Source: Heliocidaris erythrogramma (taxonomy: Eukaryota > Echinodermata > Echinoidea > Camarodonta > Echinometridae). From it: 64,000 nucleotides of DNA. Within the stretch, counting starts at the first letter, position 1. Each line of letters opens with the position of its first letter. Both the position numbers and the translations under genes were made by a program. The stretch is taken from assembly GCA_025617745.1 (NCBI GenBank), contig CM046863.1, forward strand, positions 59,910,085 through 59,974,084, in the 5' to 3' direction. Shown one piece after another: positions 10,894-21,221 of the stretch. Below the pieces are notes generated by a model. It saw nothing but the letters and a program-made list of their open reading frames with translations, searched no databases and had not been told where the DNA came from.

Positions 10894-12321
10894 GTGGGCC
10901 TATAAGTTCTATTTGGTAGGCCTACTCGCAAATCATTAACTTTACTTATAAATTGTTTTAAGAACGTGGAATTAGAAGAGTTTTATGCAAACCGTTTCCC
11001 GGTGGTGTAGCGAGGGTGCAAGAACAGAGAGGGCACTGACATCATGGGAGCGCGCGCGGGGTGACAAATTTTAGTGTATGGATGAAATGGCAATTAACAA
11101 TGCCAATCTGTATGGGCAGAGTATAAGAGTATAGGAGGGGATAATATTTGTCATGTTCTTTTCCCTTCTCCCTTACTTTCTCCCATTCTCTCTCAATTTC
11201 TTTCTGTTTTATTATAATTTATTTCTATTAGTGCTCTAAAATGAAAATTTTCAGCATCTCCCACGGGAACTGGATGGTCCCTGTGTAAAGCCTATGTGTA
11301 TTAGAAAACTCAGTAGTCAATGGGTTACCAATAAGAATTTTATCACTCGGTCACTACGCTCCCTCGTATCCCTCGTATATTAATAGTCGATTTGTTTCTC
11401 AATATTTAGAAATCCTGTTTATTATAGGCGCCAGGAGAAAGGGGGGCAGACGCTTTCCTCCAACTGTCGGGGGAGGGGGGGGGGGGGGATTAGTTTTACC
11501 CCTGCCCCCTGACGACTATACTTCTAAAAAGCGAAGTTTTACCGTTCCCTTTCATAATAACGCTCCCTTTCACGATATACAATCAGTCTGATAAGATCAG
11601 TGTATCTTACGATTGTAAAAACCCCGTCTGCTACTCGCGCCAAGAGCGAGGTGGCAGGTTTTCCCCTCTGCAAAATTTTGCAGTATAACAACTTGCTTCT
11701 AGTTCCGTAAAATGTAAGTTTTCAACCCCGCTATAATCATGTTCTTATTTGAAATAATCTATTTTGCCCCCTCAGCTCATAGAGGCCCCTCGCAAGACAA
11801 GATTTTAATGCAAAATGATGTATAATTAGCTTTCCTTTCGCTGCGCTCTTCCACAGATTAGGAAATATTTTCTTGGATATTACAAACTTTTCTAATACAA
11901 GGCCACGGAGCGCGGGGGAGGGCATGTAATTGTCCTCCTCACAAGCCAGCAAAAATATTACAGTATGAAATCAATCATATTGCCGTTTAACAATGGAAAA
12001 AGCAGGGGGCAGACAGCGGGGAGGGGGGATGGTGTGTACAAAATTAGATTATATATTGTACATAAATATGAATATGTATTCACGATTATGATTATGGTGA
12101 TGATGATGATGATTATTATTCTTCTTCTTATTATTATTATCATTATTGTTGTGGTTTTGAAAATATAAGATCCAATATTAGAATTCAGTTAATTAGTCTC
12201 CTATATATATTTTTTTCTTTGTAGGTCATTCAGGATAACATTTTAACATCATTATGTCATTGGAAAGTATAATAACCATGATTTTAATAATATTAAACAC
12301 AATGACTGTTTCTTATAAACA
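10894..12321. other. Intron 1, first part: no gene seen
   Basis: This is AT-rich intronic sequence with repeat debris. A poly-G run lies near 11,471 beside CAGACGCTTTCCTCC, and an alternating ATT/ATG microsatellite lies at 12,085-12,160. Open frames in the microsatellite (poly-Ile, poly-Met) are artefacts. Confidence 0.45.
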
Positions 12322-12618
12322 GGGGCGTACATAGGGGGATGGGGGTATGCATTTCCGAACTTTTCAGGTGGGGGGGGGGGGGGATGGTGTGTACAAACAC
12401 CCCCCCCCCCCCCAGGTTTCACCCCCACAAAAAAAAATGTTGTAGATAAATATAAATTATTAACAAGTGTAAGGAAATAACATATACAACAGCTTTGGCA
12501 AATCTCGTGGAAATAAATACAAATGTGAAAGAAATTGCGAGAATAACGTTGCGTAGCTCAATCAAAGTTCCCCAGAGCTGTCCTCCCTTTTTGAAATTTT
12601 TGCAAAGGCTGAAAAAAT

Positions 12619-12689
12619 GTCTCCGCCGGGAATCGAACCCGGGTCGTTGGCTTAGAACGCCAATGCCTTAACCACTAGACCACGGAGAC
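12619..12689 (-). tRNA. tRNA-Arg(UCU)-like gene, left arm
   Basis: A complete 71-nt cloverleaf can be drawn. The acceptor GTCTCCG pairs with CGGAGAC. The D stem GTCT pairs with AGGC, including one G-U. The anticodon stem TTGGC pairs with GCCAA around the loop GTTCTAA, giving UCU with U33 and A37. The T arm CCGGG pairs with CCCGG around TTCGATT. A and B box promoter elements are intact. Identical to the right-arm copy. It may be a real tRNA captured by a foldback or a mobile tRNA-like sequence. Confidence 0.7.
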
Positions 12690-12955
12690 GGGTTAGTGGT
12701 TTCGGCGACACCAGATTCAATTGTATTTATTTCCACGAGATTTGCCAAAGCTGTTGTATATGTTATTTCCTTACACTTGTTAATAATTATTCTAATGTAT
12801 ACATGTATTCAAAGCATTCGCTTGGATCCAGCTGAGGCACGCGGCTTGTCTTTGTTCAAAACTCACCTGCCCCCGACAAAGGAATTAATTAATAAGGCTG
12901 AGGATTTGTCAATCTGTCGGTCAATTGAATCTGGTGTCGCCGAAACCACTAACCC

Positions 12956-13026
12956 GTCTCCGTGGTCTAGTGGTTAAGGCATTGGCGTTCTAAGCCAACG
13001 ACCCGGGTTCGATTCCCGGCGGAGAC
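12956..13026 (+). tRNA. tRNA-Arg(UCU)-like gene, right arm
   Basis: The sequence is identical to the left-arm copy over all 71 nt and lies in the opposite orientation, 266 bp away. The same complete cloverleaf and anticodon UCU are present. Downstream is ATTTTTTCAGC, whose T run could act as a Pol III terminator. Perfect identity suggests a recent origin or gene conversion between the arms. Confidence 0.7.
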
Positions 13027-13333
13027 ATTTTTTCAGCCTTTGCAAAAATTTCAAAAAGGGAGGACAGCTCTGGGGAACTTTGATTGAGCTACGCAACGTT
13101 ATTCTCGCAATTTCTTTCACATTTGTATTTATTTCCACGAGATTTGCCAAAGCTGTTGTATATGTTATTTCCTTACACTTATATATATATATATATATAT
13201 ATGGCCCTTAAGGGAAATCATACCCCCACTTATGAGAGGACCTGTTTACGCCAATGGTATATGGACCGCAAATCATCCCCCCCCCCCCCCAGGTTTCAGG
13301 ACCTGTCTACGCCACTGGGAAAAAATAAATGTG

Positions 13334-14030
13334 CTTTAGAATGCTCATTATCAACATGGACTAAACAAATACAAAAATAAATGAATTAGTTTTTTTTAAC
13401 GTCGTACTAAAGGAACCCAGTCAATAGGGGCTTCTCTCTATAAAGGGATACGGGACAAACCCGTTTTGTTCCTGCCCCTCGCAAGATTATTACTTATCTC
13501 TGAAACATGGCCTATAATCAGTCTGGTAACTCAACCTAAATTAACATTTCTCTATCAATTCACTCATAATAATCCCACAAAAGACAGTCATGAACCAGAA
13601 AATTTCACTGGATGGTACATCTCAGGCTATACATGTACTTTTAAATTAATAAACAATATCAAAGAGAAAATGGATTTTAGAAAGAAATGATAAGATATAA
13701 TGCAGCCTACCTTCAAAGACTAGGAGGGTGGACATGTAGTGCTTCCTTCGTAAGTAGAAGCAATGGAATGCCGTTCCCTCAAAAGATGGCGCAGGTTTGA
13801 AAAGTGGGACTCAACCATTTGTACTAGGGTTCAAAGCACATGGGGGTTTGGGAGGTGCATTCATTTTCTCTTAAGCACTACTCACATTATTTAGGTCTAC
13901 ATAGATTAATTACCGTTTGATAAGTTAGGCCAGTATAATGACAACAAAATATGAATTCAGTTCGCAAATGTGTACAATGTAGATCTGTAATAGTATGCTG
14001 ATCAGTTTTTGTCAGAAGTATGTACCCCTC
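13334..14030. other. Intron 1: no gene seen
   Basis: AT-rich sequence without splice-flanked open frames or recognisable repeats. Confidence 0.4.
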
Positions 14031-14735
14031 AAGAATATGGGTTTACCCAGCTTGGTTAGGTGATTTACACATCTTACCCACATGGGTTCTCCCAGATCAT
14101 TCCAATAATGATACCCACATTGGGGTTTACATATTTTAACATATGGGGTTTGCCCATGTCATTTCAAAATGACGCCCATTTGGACTTTGGAATATCATAC
14201 ACAGATGGATTTGCCCAGCTTACTCCCATATAAAACCAATATGGGCATTAACTTTTGTTTCCCAGACGGGTTTGCCCAGCTTATTCCCATATGATACCCA
14301 TATAGATATTGACATATGTTTCCCCAGATGGGGTTGCCCACCTTATTCCCCATGTGATATCAATGTGGGCATTCATATGTCTTTCCCATATGGGTTTGGC
14401 CAGCTTACTCCCATTTATTACCCATATGGGTATTGACATATATGTCCCATATGGTTTGCCCAGCTTATTTCCACATGATACCCATATGGGCATTTACATG
14501 TTTCCCAGATGGGTTTGCCCAGCTTATTCCCATATACCCATATGGCCATTTGAACATATTTCCCATATGGGTTTTCCCAGTCTTTTCCAATATGGGCTGC
14601 CCCAAGTAGATTTCAAAATGGGTTAACCCATATGGGTCCCACAAGGGATACATATTGGATTTATATGGGTTCCCTTTTGCCCGGATGGCCCGGATGATGC
14701 CAATATGGGCCCACATGGGCCTGTTCTTTGATTAT
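14031..14735. repeat. ~60-65 bp tandem repeat rich in CCCATATGGG
   Basis: About ten diverged units share TTTGCCCAGCTTATTCCCATAT, broken here as TTTGCCCAGC and TTATTCCCATAT, followed by TGATACCCATATGGG and GCATTNACAT. The palindromic CCCATATGGG core recurs throughout, which is why frames are open on both strands. No coding function is inferred. Confidence 0.8.
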
Positions 14736-15010
14736 GAATAGCGACCCTCTTCTTTGATTATGAATAGCGACCCTCTTCTCCGATTATGAATAGCGACCCT
14801 CTTCTTTGATTATGAATAGCCACCCTTTTCTCCGATTATGAATAGCGACCCTCTTCTCCGAATATGAATAGCGACTCTCTTCTTTGATTATGAATAGCGA
14901 TCCTCTTCTCCGATTATGAATAGCGACCGTCTTCTTTGATTATGAATAGCGACACTCTTCTACAATTATGAATAGCGACCCTCTTCTTTGATTATGAATA
15001 GCAACCCTTA
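14736..15010 (+). repeat. 26-bp tandem repeat, about 11 copies
   Basis: The unit is TTCTTTGATTATGAATAGCG plus ACCCTC, with a TTCTCCGA variant alternating irregularly. It directly follows the CCCATATGGG array. The TATGAATAGCG core recurs in an inverted-repeat region at 53,220-53,400. Confidence 0.9.
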
Positions 15011-15440
15011 TGAATATTGACCTTCATGATTTTGATACCCTAAACAGGGAAACCCGTCTATCCCCAATTTTTATACCATTAACGGAGCTTTTATATCTTG
15101 CTTGATATTTAAATCCTATTTAGGCCTACATCATCAAAATAGACTTCTATTTAGCCAAACAAGAACCGTAAAAGATATTTAACCTAATTTGGAACACATT
15201 ACCAAACTATTCACCCCCCCCCCCCCCCCCCTTCCACGGATCTTCTTCTTATGAGTCTCTGAACTTGATACCGTTTTTCTGGATTTTTTGGATACCCTAA
15301 ACGCGTAACCCGGGTTAATGCGCCTATTGCTGAAAAGGTACACTATTTATCCGTTTTCACGTGGATGATGTACCGTACTGGTCTCAATGAGACATCACCC
15401 CCACCCCCCCCCCCCCCCCCCCCTGCTACCGCCGTGAAAC
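15011..15440. other. No gene seen; poly-C runs
   Basis: Poly-C runs lie near 15,213 and 15,405. A motif TTTGATACCCTAAACRSG occurs twice (about 15,035 and 15,288). No coding signal. Confidence 0.4.
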
Positions 15441-15974
15441 CATAGAGTTACATACACACTATTTATGTGTATGTAACCATGAAGCTACAAATGACGTAAC
15501 TCTATGCGTTTTTGCGAACTCTATGCGTTGTGCGAACGAATAACACGTGTGTTGCATGGTATACAGTAAAGTCATACATGCGGATATGGCCTTGGAGTAT
15601 ACACGTCACGCTGTGTTTTGGCAGTACACCAATTGAGGTTTCTCCCCTTCACAGGTAAAGGGTATGGGTTGGGCATGAAGCTACAAACCAGCTTCATGGG
15701 TTGGCAGAATTATTACTCCCTCCGGAAATTCAATGTTTAGAAATGAATTTATGAAATATGCACGGCACGTCAACCCTTAAAAAGTGCCTCTCAACCCTCT
15801 AAGAACCATTCCCCGCCCGTGGGTACCAAAAGGTGGGGACTGAAAGAGCCAGGGGAGGCGCCTATTCGAACCAACAAAAAAAAAACCCAAATCCTTAGCG
15901 TAATACATTATATAGATATAGATGTACAGTGCACTACACTTATCAAGGAAAAATGAATTTGTACATACATTTTT
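15441..15974. other. No gene seen
   Basis: Moderate-GC intronic sequence. A repeated ATGAAGCTACAAA motif occurs at about 15,479 and 15,676. No supported feature. Confidence 0.35.
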
Positions 15975-16060
15975 TTTCATAATTTCTGTATCAATATCTG
16001 TAATGCCTAGTCTTTTCTTTCTGTTGGAAATGAAATAAATACGTATTTGAATTTGAATTT
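15975..16060 (+). mobile_element. LINE 3' tail fragment
   Basis: GGAAATGAAATAAATACG followed by TATTTGAATTTGAATTTGG resembles the 3' ends of CR1/RTE-type LINEs (ATGAAATAAA plus short tandem tail). No coding part is recognisable upstream. Confidence 0.35.
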
Positions 16061-16539
16061 GGAAGTGTCGTTTGATAGTCTCATGTAATCAGACCCTAAC
16101 AAATTTGATAGTCTTATACAATTGGACCATACATAATTAGATGATAATGATAAATCCAAAAAGTAATTATTATTAATATGTAACACTAGTTCAAATAGAC
16201 CCCTATTTAAAGGTAGAATTAAATATTGTTTTAGTTGTGAATTAATACAAACTTTTAAGAAAACAGCAACAAAACCATGGATAGGAACTATAAAAGGGTG
16301 TTTTAAAGTAAATTATGGCATTTTGAAACAAAAATGTGCGTAAAGCTGCGAAGCACTTAGAAAACAAAGGAATAAAAAAATAACGATAACATTTTTGCTT
16401 GAAACTTGTCAACCTTTATAAAATTTATTTTGTCGGCAAAAAATCATCGTTTGACGTGGGCGCGCGCTCTTATTAACTATACTACATACACAGACTGTAC
16501 TGTGCATGCTTCCAGTTTTCCGTGTTAATTTTAATCAGA

Positions 16540-17110
16540 TTCAGGACAGTGATGGACGACGAATTGTCCTTACCGAAGGATTTCATAAGTGGTCGGGGAT
16601 TCCCTGAAGTAATCCCCACAATGTTTATGTGAGTGCTTGCACGTGGCAGTGTGGATGTTATGAGTCTGTATTATGGGTGGACATGATTTTACTTCCTTGG
16701 ATACACAAATGGCCACTGCCAGACGAGTGATTGCCAGACGCACCTAAAGTACCCCAACCTCCACTATTGAGCTAGATCGGCTTGAAAGGAAACTCTAAGA
16801 AACCTATCAAAAGATTCGCCATAGTCCAAAGATACACGAATGACCACTTCCAGACGATTCAAGTGGTGGCGAGTGCCTGTTAGACGCCCCTATGGTAATA
16901 CACCCACCATTATTTAGTTAGATCATCTACAAAGGTTAGTTTATGAAACCTGTAAGAAATATTTTTCGGATTCCAAAGATGCGCAAATGACCACTACCAG
17001 ACTATTCAAGTAGTGGAGAGTGAGTGTTAGACGTTACTAATATACACCCCCTGTATTTTAAGCGAGATCAGGTGCATCCCATAAAGTACGGCACTCAAAA
17101 TTTGCAAATC
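16540..17110 (+). repeat. ~150-bp imperfect repeat (GAAAGGAAAC / CCAGACG family)
   Basis: Two to three units share GAGCTAGATC, GAAAGGAAACTCTAAGAAAC, CAAATGACCACT and TTCAAGTGGTGG. The same family reappears at 34,960-35,790. The function is unknown and the units are non-coding. The segments 16,061-16,539 and 17,111-18,130 around it are AT-rich with nothing supported. Confidence 0.65.
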
Positions 17111-18130
17111 AACAGTAATGATTATTGTTCTTATTCCCCCCCTTTTTTTTTACATATAAATTGGATTCTAGACGTCAGACAAACGCTGTTAAACCAGCAA
17201 AATATGGTTGCTTTAACACAAGTTTACTCCTATTAGTACCTTTTAACAATGTGGATTATGGTTTGTTGTGATTGTTAATAATGATGGTATGTTTAATAAT
17301 TGACATTAGTTCTTGACTGCAATGGAAAAAACTCCGTTAGGCCAAGTATTGTCATTGTAAATCTATAATGAATAATAGATTTATAATTATTTTATATGTT
17401 TATAGCAAGCAACAGCAAAAGCGGTGAATTATAAGATTCATTCAAACAATTTCTGACCTTTTTTAAATCAAATTTGGGCCGGCTCACTGATTACCCTATA
17501 TCTGTATTCTGTGATTTTTTTGTGCGAATGGAGAGAGGAGTTTTATTTTAACGCAGTATAATTTTTGTATGACATATTAGTAAAGTTTGAAGTTTGAAGT
17601 TTTATTTGTTCCACTTTCACATAAAAAACAATTCAGTTATTACTATCATATATGCGTCAATTTCAAAACTTACGAATAACAGACTCAAATCAAGAACAAT
17701 GTGCAGTAAATTGGTGAAACGTTTAGAGACATATAGGAACGACTGGGAAAAAAGCAGATATTTGTAAAGTGAGAGGAGCCTAAATAAAAAGCATAATAGC
17801 TTGTGAATTATTAGGTTCCCGTTTAGAGTACTTAACATTATAAGTAAATGTGATTATTGTGATAAATATGTAATGAAAAGCGAAACGGAATAGAAATATC
17901 AGATTTACTAAACAAACAAGGAGAACAAATCTCATAATGTGCAGTAATTAAAAGAAAACGACGAAAAAGAGACTAAAGAAATGAAGAAAAAGAAGCAGAA
18001 GAGGAAGAAGAAAGAAGCGAAAGAAAAATTGTAAAGGCAGGACAGTGTAAAAAGAACAAAGTCTATGTGACCACCTGTACGATCTAGCATGAAGTGAATA
18101 TTTATACATACTTACTTAAAAGGTAACATC

Positions 18131-19250
18131 TTAGCTTCCAAAATAATTGTTGGAGGAGCTATCAACCAGTTCGTTTTTCAGGGTATTCCAGAATTTTGGT
18201 CGAGTAAAGATGATTGTTTTGTTTGCAAAAACGATGGGAGCTCGGAGATGGAAATGGTTTGTCTGTCTAGTTGGGTAGGAATGTACATCATAATGTTCGG
18301 TTGAAAAATAGGGAGGAATCATCCGGTAAATTACTTTTCGAAAGTTCGTATATAATATTCCAAGATTCCAAGAAAGTACAAGTCAGATATCTCAAGGATA
18401 TTACAGTTACAGAAAAGCTCATTTGTATGTGCACGAAATCCAACATTCTTTACAATTCTTACAACCCATTTTGTCCATGAGGGTTATGGAGCTATTTACC
18501 CATGCAGGTACAATAGTTAAGATATAAGGCAAGATTAAGACAGAATAGAACTTGTTCATTACACCTGAGTTACATATGACAACAGTTTACATAAACAATA
18601 AATTTGAACTTTCCACGTTAGTTTACTGTTTATATAAACACCCCAAAAACTGATAGACTCAACTAGGGGAATAATTTATTGTTTATTTGTATAGATAAGG
18701 ATGATAATATAGATTTCCTAAATAGCAAGAAATTTGTTTCATTTATGGTGAGCGACAATTTGGCTTTAATCCAGTCAAAAGCGCACTTTAATTCAGTGTT
18801 TACAATGTTCAGAAGTGTAAAAGGCTCATGGTGAGAGCAACAAATATTGGAGTCATCGGCAAAGAGGATATATGACAAGACTGCAGATGGTTTTGGAGAT
18901 CGTTAGTGTACATAAAATAAACTGGAGCGGGCAAACAGAGAGCCTTGAGGGATACCACAAGTAATTGACTAAAGGGTCGATTCAAAGCCATTAATGTATA
19001 CGTATTGTTTCCTATCACTAAGGAAGTTCCTGAACCACTCCAGGGCCTTCCCCTCTATAACATAGTGAGATAACTTATATAACAATAATGATTTATAGTA
19101 TCGACGGACTTGGAGAATATTAGAATCCCGTGCGTGAATAGTTAAGACCCGGAGAGGACATGCTTATTATCTAAAAACGTATATAATGAGTCCACAATAA
19201 ACATTTTTTCTAGATTTTTGAGAAGCTTGTTAGGAATGATAAAGGGAATT
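18131..19250 (-). pseudogene. CR1/L2-like LINE RT fragment, second copy of 160-1,255
   Basis: The minus strand reads YPTRQTNHFHLRAP, FTRPKFWNTLKNELVDSSS and YILFADDSNICCSHHE followed by FDWIKAKLSLTINETNFLLF, i.e. catalytic box, palm and thumb in pieces. It aligns base for base with 160-1,255, with small indels. It ends at the same junction with an opposing LINE fragment. Confidence 0.8.
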
Positions 19251-19815
19251 GGCATTCTCAATGTACTCTCAACCACTGGAAAAAGTAATTAATTATCAAG
19301 GCTTAGCTGTAATGATTTATGCAGACGATATGCAGATAGATATATTGCTTGTTTAAACATTCATGTATTGAATCTTCCCTATCGTCTGTGCAAAGATGAC
19401 TTCATGACGTTAAAACTTGGTCTCACAACAACTTCTTACTCTTGAATGAAAAGAAAGCACAAATTATTCATGTATCCTCCCGGTTTCTTCAAACTGAATG
19501 TCCTCCGATATTACTTGAAAGCCATGTTTTACAACCATTAAAAACTGTTTGAAATATAGGTGTTGTATATGTGACAAACATTTATTAATAACTGATCAAG
19601 TAAGATTTGCCGTGCAGCCTCCTTCTCCTAAATAGGACAAATTAGGCGTTACTTAGATGAGAAACTGACAGAAAGACTAGTTCATAGCCTCGTAATATGT
19701 CATATCGATAATTGTAATATTCTTCTCTACAATCTACCTGAAACTCGGCTGAACCGAATCCAAAGAATCCAAAATTCTGCTGCACGGCTTTTACGCGATC
19801 CCGTTCAAGATCCTT
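19251..19815 (+). pseudogene. LINE RT fragment, second copy of 1,256-1,800
   Basis: The sequence shows ATGATTTATGCAGACGATAT (catalytic IYADD) and then CATATCGATAATTGTAATAT with QIQRIQN-like sequence, broken by frameshifts. Homology to the first copy stops after CCCGTTCAAG near 19,808, which marks the edge of the duplicated block. Confidence 0.75.
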
Positions 19816-20739
19816 AGGATTGACTCCTACTTAACTGACTGAATTAGTTATCCAATATGTACCAAACAGAAACATCAGATCTTCCCAAAAGTCCCTTCTC
19901 ACAATTCCACAAAATGTTATGGGCCAAGCTCTTTTCAGGTTGCATCAGCGAAAATCAAGAGGGTCCTATTGTACCTTTTTAACATGTTCAGATGTAACTT
20001 TAAGTATGAATATTATATTTCATTGAAACTTGGTCATCGTATTAAGAATCATATTCCGCATATTTTAACACCGACCAATTAGGCACCCCACTGACTGTTG
20101 TCATAACAACCGTTCAATGCAAACCGATAGGTAAAAAAAAAAGTTTTGGGTATTTGGGCGTGAAAATTGATTCGTATTTTATATTCAAGGTTTTGATATG
20201 GGCTTCAAACAATATTCAGACAGTGAATTTATATTGTGTATTTATTTTATGTATGTAAACAACATTACTGTCTGGACCATCTTATCATACGGTGGTGTAA
20301 AACTAAAGGTCTGCGTTTTGCACATGTTTGGGGGACACCTTTTGGGGCTGGCCCTGTTGCCGGCATCAAACACCCTTTTTAGTGTAACATGGGTCTTAGT
20401 TACAAACCTGTTTAGTGATTTTTCATAATTTTCCACGACGATTTTTGTCATTCAAGAATTCATCTTTTCTTATTAGTTATCGCATTTCCTCAAATCGGAT
20501 GACAGGTTTTAAATAGTTATAATACAATCTGTTAGACTGATTTCTGTCATCTACTCGCTTCTTGCGAAATATTCTTTTTTGTACATGCGACCGGACTTGG
20601 TTTAAAATTTTTCACTGTTTCAAACATTAATATAATACTGAAAGAAAATAATTAATACTTTTACCAACCCCTCGCTATCCATACTTTATCATACAAATAT
20701 ATTCCTCGTCGTGCAACTGAAATTATCTCTTTAGTTCCC
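19816..20739. other. No gene seen
   Basis: AT-rich intronic sequence. Overlapping open frames at 20,198-20,451 on both strands have no motif and no splice context and are taken as chance. Confidence 0.4.
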
Positions 20740-20975
20740 ATAATTCTCTTTATATCTTATCTTGTATTTTCGGTGGAGATGTACACGTTTTTCCGAAGGT
20801 TCATATAAAGTCCGAAACACAATTTTTCCATACCTGCAAGGGGTACATAATTCCGAAAATGAAATAGTGTTAATAATTCCGAACATTTGATGCATAGGCC
20901 TAAGTCCTACTGCACGCCGATTTCTTGTCACAGTTGCAATAAGTGAGCCTAGTATATTTCAATAAATGTTGAATT
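20740..20975 (-). repeat. Inverted fragment of the linker-exon intron repeat
   Basis: Read on the minus strand, it contains TTCGGAATTATG and GGCTCACTTATTGCAACTGT with GACAAGAA, matching the region just upstream of the first linker exon (25,235-25,275). It indicates that duplication debris from the linker block spread at least 4 kb upstream. Confidence 0.55.
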
Positions 20976-21221
20976 TCCCGGAGCAACTAATGATAAAGGC
21001 TAGTCGGGTCCTCCACCACCCCCCCCCCCCCCCGATCGCCGTCCATGGTTTCAACATTTATTGAATTTTACTGAATTGACTTTATTAAACACCATTGACA
21101 TAGTGCATCAATATTTTGTTTCAACAAGAAAATGAGAGAGAAAAGATAACAACTTATATGTACATTTCAAGTAACAAAATAAACTAGAAATGTGCATTGC
21201 TGATGCCGCGCAATGCGAAAT

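Larger units (their letters stand above)
12465..13180. mobile_element. Foldback element with a tRNA-like gene in each arm
   Basis: Arms of 259 bp (12,465-12,723 and 12,922-13,180) are reverse complements with no mismatch that I found. Each arm carries one 71-nt tRNA(Arg)-like sequence. The 198-bp spacer starts with a third copy, in the right-arm orientation, of the outer module (TATTTATTTCCACGAG through CCTTACACTT, 12,723-12,779). The flanks are an AT-rich segment on the left and (AT)n on the right, so target duplications cannot be judged. Confidence 0.8.
12322..13318. mobile_element. CAGTGGCGTA-type inverted-repeat element, host of the tRNA foldback
   Basis: The left end is CAGGGGCGTACATAGG and the right end is CCTGTCTACGCCACTG, its imperfect reverse complement. 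Both sides carry poly-G/poly-C runs (12,369; 12,401; 13,268) followed by CCCAGGTTTCA segments. The tRNA-bearing foldback 12,465-13,180 sits inside it. The terminal motif is one widely seen on hAT-like MITEs; the assignment is inference. Confidence 0.55.

Noticed and set aside
14281-14716. Overlapping open frames on both strands in the CCCATATGGG array
   Set aside because: A palindromic repeat with few stops keeps all frames open. No gene is inferred.
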